Source: Patescibacteria group bacterium
Lineage (GTDB): Bacteria > Patescibacteriota > JABMPQ01 > JAHIRA01
DNA: 7,666 nucleotides
Reading direction: 5' to 3'
NCBI GenBank assembly: GCA_018818905.1
Contig: JAHIRA010000118.1
Span: 1-7,666 of the forward strand
Below are positions 5,339 to 7,666 of this stretch, in pieces (position 1 is the first letter of the stretch; each line of letters opens with the position of its first letter). The position numbers and the translations under genes were made by a program. Under the pieces are notes generated by a model. It made no database searches and was not told the DNA's origin. It was given only the letters and a program-made list of their open reading frames with translations.

Positions 5339-5366
5339 TTAATGTCGAATTATTTTCCACAACAAA
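5333..5366 (-). promoter_or_regulatory. Shared upstream element, copy B (before Cys-rich gene)
   Basis: On the minus strand TTTGTTGTGG, 8 bp, TCGACATT, then TATATT, the same layout as copy A. It lies about 120-155 bp upstream of the start codon. TTGTTG-18 bp-TAAACT is a possible promoter inside it. The companion block ACAAGGCCAA at 5277-5268 is 56 bp from the start codon, against 57 bp for the radical SAM gene. Confidence 0.55.
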
Positions 5367-5420
5367 TGATTAAGACATCATTAATGAGGCCCTGAAGAAC
5401 TAAACCTCTCGAAAAACGTA

Positions 5421-5449
5421 TTGACAAAAAACAAAATTTAGACTAAAAT
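5421..5449 (+). promoter_or_regulatory. Proximal sigma-70-type promoter of the ATPase-TrmB operon
   Basis: TTGACA (5421-5426), exactly 17 bp, TAAAAT (5444-5449). This is a consensus -35 and a five-of-six -10. The start of transcription would be near 5456, about 25 nt before the ATG at 5481. A palindrome CATTAATG (5379-5386) and an AATGAT/ATCATT inverted repeat (5365-5382) about 40 bp upstream could be operator sites. Confidence 0.75.
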
Positions 5450-5480
5450 TGTAATTGAAATAACAAAATTAATATAATAA

Positions 5481-6611
5481 ATGCAACTAGTTCCTCGTTT
5501 AATTCAAGATAAGATTGAAAAAAGACTTTTTAAGGGTAAAGTTATTATTCTTTATGGTGCAAGGCAGGTTGGCAAGACAACACTTGTCAAAGAAATACTA
5601 GAGAAACACAAAGACAAAAGTCTTTATTTGAATTGTGAACTTCTATCAGTGAAAAAGGCTCTTTCGGTGCCAGAAGCCAAAGAAATCAAGAGTTATCTTG
5701 GAAATAATAAGCTTATAGTTTTGGATGAGGCCCAAAAAGTAAAAAATATTGGCTCAATTCTCAAAATAATTGTCGATACTTATCCCGAGATACAAATAAT
5801 CGCGACTGGCTCGTCATCATTTGATTTGGCCAATGAAACAAGCGAACCATTGACCGGAAGAGTTGATAAATTTATTCTCTACCCCTTTTCCATAGAAGAA
5901 ATCTCAAAGTATTTTGGGCGACTTGAGGTAGAAGAGCGTTTTGAGGCGCTGCTTCGTTTTGGGTCTTACCCGGAGATATTTTTTTTGTCTGAAGAAGAAG
6001 CCAAAAATCGACTGGATGAAATTGCTTCAAACTATCTCTACAAAGATATTCTATCTTTTGAAGGGCTAAAAAATTCGGATTTGTTGATTGATCTGTTGCA
6101 ACTTCTGGCTTTACAGCTTGGAAATGAAGTTTCATACCATGAATTAGCAACTCAGATGGGAGTTTCTAGGGCGACAATCAAAAAATATATCAATCTCCTA
6201 GAAAAAAGCTTCGTTGTTTTTTCTTTACGATCCTTTAGCAGAAACCCTCGCAAAGAAATTTCAAAATCGGTGAAAATTTATTTTTATGATCTTGGCATCA
6301 GAAATAGTTTGATTCAAAATTATAACCGTCCTTCTCTGAGAAATGACAAAGGAGCTCTTTTTGAGAATTTGATGATTATTGAAAGGATGAAAAGAAACAA
6401 ACAACACCAAATTCATACCAATACATATTTTTGGCGAACATATTCGAGACAAGGGATTGATTATGTTGAGGAGCGTGGGGGAAAAATCTACGCCTATGAA
6501 TTTAAGTGGGCCAAAGGAGAAGTAAAAAAACCGTCAACTTTTTTAAAGTTTTATCCTGAATCAGAATTCCACCTAGTAGATAAAAATAATTATTTTGATT
6601 TTGTAGCATGA
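5481..6611 (+). CDS. AAA_14/DUF4143-family ATPase
   Basis: A 376-aa protein of the widespread AAA_14 plus DUF4143 type. Walker A is GARQVGKT (26-33), Walker B LIVLDEAQ (78-85, acidic pair D82-E83), and the sensor-like strand IIATGSSS is at 106-113, followed by LTGR (124-127). A winged-helix-like segment lies near 217-248 (VSYHELATQMGVSRATIKKYINLLEKSFVV). The DUF4143 part runs to the C terminus with GALFENLMIIERM (291-303) and a D327...E340-x-K342 set (DYVEERGGKIYAYEFKW), resembling a PD-(D/E)xK nuclease core. Length is normal for the family. The cellular role is not established in general; regulatory, defence and mobile-element functions have been suggested. There is no Shine-Dalgarno before the start, which is placed by family N terminus and the short leader. 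Its TGA overlaps the ATG of a TrmB regulator, so the two are probably coupled. Confidence 0.88.
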   Translation: MQLVPRLIQDKIEKRLFKGKVIILYGARQVGKTTLVKEILEKHKDKSLYLNCELLSVKKALSVPEAKEIKSYLGNNKLIVLDEAQKVKNIGSILKIIVDTYPEIQIIATGSSSFDLANETSEPLTGRVDKFILYPFSIEEISKYFGRLEVEERFEALLRFGSYPEIFFLSEEEAKNRLDEIASNYLYKDILSFEGLKNSDLLIDLLQLLALQLGNEVSYHELATQMGVSRATIKKYINLLEKSFVVFSLRSFSRNPRKEISKSVKIYFYDLGIRNSLIQNYNRPSLRNDKGALFENLMIIERMKRNKQHQIHTNTYFWRTYSRQGIDYVEERGGKIYAYEFKWAKGEVKKPSTFLKFYPESEFHLVDKNNYFDFVA

Positions 6612-7372
6612 TCAAATCTCTCCTCAAAGAACTAAATTTCTCCGAAAAAGAAACCAAGGTCTACTTGGCTCTCATGGAACTAGGTTCAGCCAAAGCCAGA
6701 GATATTTCTCTCAAAGCTGATCTCAACCGCACCACTATCTATGATGTTTGTGAAGAACTCCTTTCTCGCGGTCTTATTTCGACTTACAAAAAGGGCAGCA
6801 CTACTTATTTTAACGCTCTGGAGCCCAAAAGGCTGGTTAATTATTTGGAGCGGGAGAAAGCTGATTATGAGAGTAAGATTGAAAAACAAAAAAAGAAGGT
6901 CAAGAACCTTCTGCCAGAATTGATTTCTCTGCAAAATTTACCAACGGCCAAGCCCAAGGTTCGTTTCTTTGAAGGAGCTAAGGGTGTGAGAGAAGCCTAC
7001 GAAGATACTCTCTCTGCCAAGGAAATGATTTTGGCTTACGCCAATGTCCAAACTATGCACGAGGGGTTGCCAGATTTTTTCCCTGAATATTATAAAAGGA
7101 GAGCAGCTAAGAAGATATTTATTAGAGCTATTTGTCCGCAGAACAATCTTTCTATAGAAAGAAGTAAGTATGATCAAGAAGAGATGCGAGAAGTTCGTTT
7201 TTTACCAGATAAAGCGCAAACTTTTTCTCCAGAGATAAATCTATATCACAATAAGATGTTAGTGGCTTCCTGGAAAGAGAAAATGGCGGTTATTCTTGAG
7301 TCTAAGGAGTTGGTTGATTTGCAGAAGTTAACTTACAATATGATATGGGAGAGTTTGCCTCGTCACAAATAG
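6608..7372 (+). CDS. TrmB-family transcriptional regulator
   Basis: A 254-aa DNA-binding protein. Residues about 1-75 form the winged helix of the TrmB family (LNFSEKETKVYLALMELG, then the recognition helix region ADLNRTTIYDVCEELLSRGLI and wing KGSTTYFNA). A coiled-coil linker follows at about 78-112 (REKADYESKIEKQKKKVKNLL), then a C-terminal effector domain from about 118 starting KVRFFEGAKGVREAYEDTL, common in TrmB-like proteins of Patescibacteria and archaea. The effector is unknown; classical archaeal TrmB binds sugars, but that cannot be transferred. Its ATG overlaps the ATPase stop (ATGA) and it has no own ribosome site, so translation is likely coupled. It may autoregulate the operon; the shared upstream elements nearby are possible targets, which is speculation. 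Confidence 0.88.
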   Translation: MIKSLLKELNFSEKETKVYLALMELGSAKARDISLKADLNRTTIYDVCEELLSRGLISTYKKGSTTYFNALEPKRLVNYLEREKADYESKIEKQKKKVKNLLPELISLQNLPTAKPKVRFFEGAKGVREAYEDTLSAKEMILAYANVQTMHEGLPDFFPEYYKRRAAKKIFIRAICPQNNLSIERSKYDQEEMREVRFLPDKAQTFSPEINLYHNKMLVASWKEKMAVILESKELVDLQKLTYNMIWESLPRHK

Positions 7373-7375
7373 TTT

Positions 7376-7666
7376 CTACAAAGCCATATTCGGTTCAGCT
7401 GTCGTCTTAAGATCAGCAAATTCTTTTCTTTGATATTTTTTCTCGGCGGCCCAAGCAATCATAACTGCATTGTCCGTACACAGATCTGGCTCGGGGACGA
7501 CAAGATGGGCCTTGGGGAACTTCTGTCCCATTTCTTTCTCAAAACTTCGTCTAAGAAGGGAGTTTGCGGCGACACCTCCAGCCAAAATCATGGTTCGAGG
7601 CTGATATTTGTCAGCCGCTTTACCAAATTTGGTTAGCAGAATGTCGACGACTGTTTTCTGAAACGA
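7376..7666 (-). CDS. tsaD: tRNA N6-adenosine threonylcarbamoyltransferase, C-terminal part (cut by window edge)
   Basis: TsaD (Kae1/Qri7/YgjD family) transfers threonylcarbamoyl to A37 of ANN-decoding tRNAs, with TsaB and TsaE. The frame is open to the right edge and reads SFQKTVVDILLTKFGKAADKYQP then TMILAGGVAANSLLRRSF, matching the conserved family stretch; the GGVAAN loop lies in the nucleotide-binding region. CTDNAVMIAWAAE near the C terminus carries the conserved DNA/MIA signature, where the aspartate is a metal ligand. An ATG at 7589-7591 inside this frame is not the start, because the conserved sequence continues upstream of it. The stop (7376-7378) is 3 bp from the stop of the convergent TrmB gene with no hairpin between, so the 3' ends of the two transcripts probably overlap. 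Confidence 0.93.
   Translation of the reverse strand, partial: SFQKTVVDILLTKFGKAADKYQPRTMILAGGVAANSLLRRSFEKEMGQKFPKAHLVVPEPDLCTDNAVMIAWAAEKKYQRKEFADLKTTAEPNMAL

Noticed and set aside
4935..5365. TTTTCCACA-like sites as DnaA boxes of a replication origin
   Set aside because: Only one of the three sites matches the DnaA box pattern well, the conserved sequence extends beyond it (ACAACAA, and CG at a fixed offset), and no dnaA, dnaN or other origin gene is present. A promoter-associated element fits better.
5872..6150. 92-codon open frame on the minus strand inside the ATPase gene
   Set aside because: It is fully contained in a well-supported gene whose frame carries conserved motifs; no ribosome site or recognisable sequence.
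1827..6611. UGA recoded as glycine (Gracilibacteria/SR1 code)
   Set aside because: The potD-like and ATPase genes both end naturally at TGA overlapping the next ATG, and no family alignment needs read-through of TGA.
1..7666. CRISPR array or complete insertion sequence
   Set aside because: The repeats seen are two long copies of one leader, REP palindromes and short promoter-like blocks; there is no regular repeat-spacer pattern and no transposase frame.

Overview
The window looks like a chromosomal segment of a small-genome bacterium, most likely a member of the Patescibacteria (CPR). This is inferred from the style of the valS, TrmB-like and AAA_14/DUF4143 proteins, the AT-rich compact layout and weak Shine-Dalgarno use, not from a marker gene. 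TGA is used as a stop (ends of the potD-like and ATPase genes), so this is not a UGA-glycine lineage such as Gracilibacteria.

Layout. On the minus strand, from right to left in transcription order: a 76-aa Cys-rich zinc-ribbon-like protein (4982-5212); a radical SAM/SPASM-type enzyme (3471-4766); a non-coding stretch (2910-3470) holding a truncated copy of the valS leader with a REPIN-like element inside it; a membrane-anchored PotD-like polyamine-binding protein (1827-2909) overlapping by 4 bp a dCache-HAMP coiled-coil membrane sensor with no output domain (604-1830); then a T-box riboswitch with intrinsic terminator (358-560) controlling valS (1-251, cut by the window edge). On the plus strand: an AAA_14/DUF4143 ATPase (5481-6611) overlapping by 4 bp a TrmB-family regulator (6608-7372). 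The window closes with the C-terminal part of tsaD on the minus strand (7376-7666), convergent with the regulator with only 3 bp between stops.

How parts work together. valS appears to be controlled by charging of tRNA-Val through the T-box. The potD-like/sensor pair looks like a ligand-binding protein dedicated to a Cache-HAMP receptor, since no Pot permease or ATPase gene is present. The Cys-rich protein and the radical SAM enzyme each have a Shine-Dalgarno and share two upstream sequence blocks at matching distances, which suggests co-regulation and a functional pair.

The most unusual structure is a pair of direct repeats (214-410 and 3060-3395) that are two versions of the valS leader/start. 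They bracket the potD-like, sensor and T-box block. The right copy has lost the T-box sensor and most of valS and carries a 170-bp REP doublet exactly where the left copy carries a single 30-bp REP-like palindrome.
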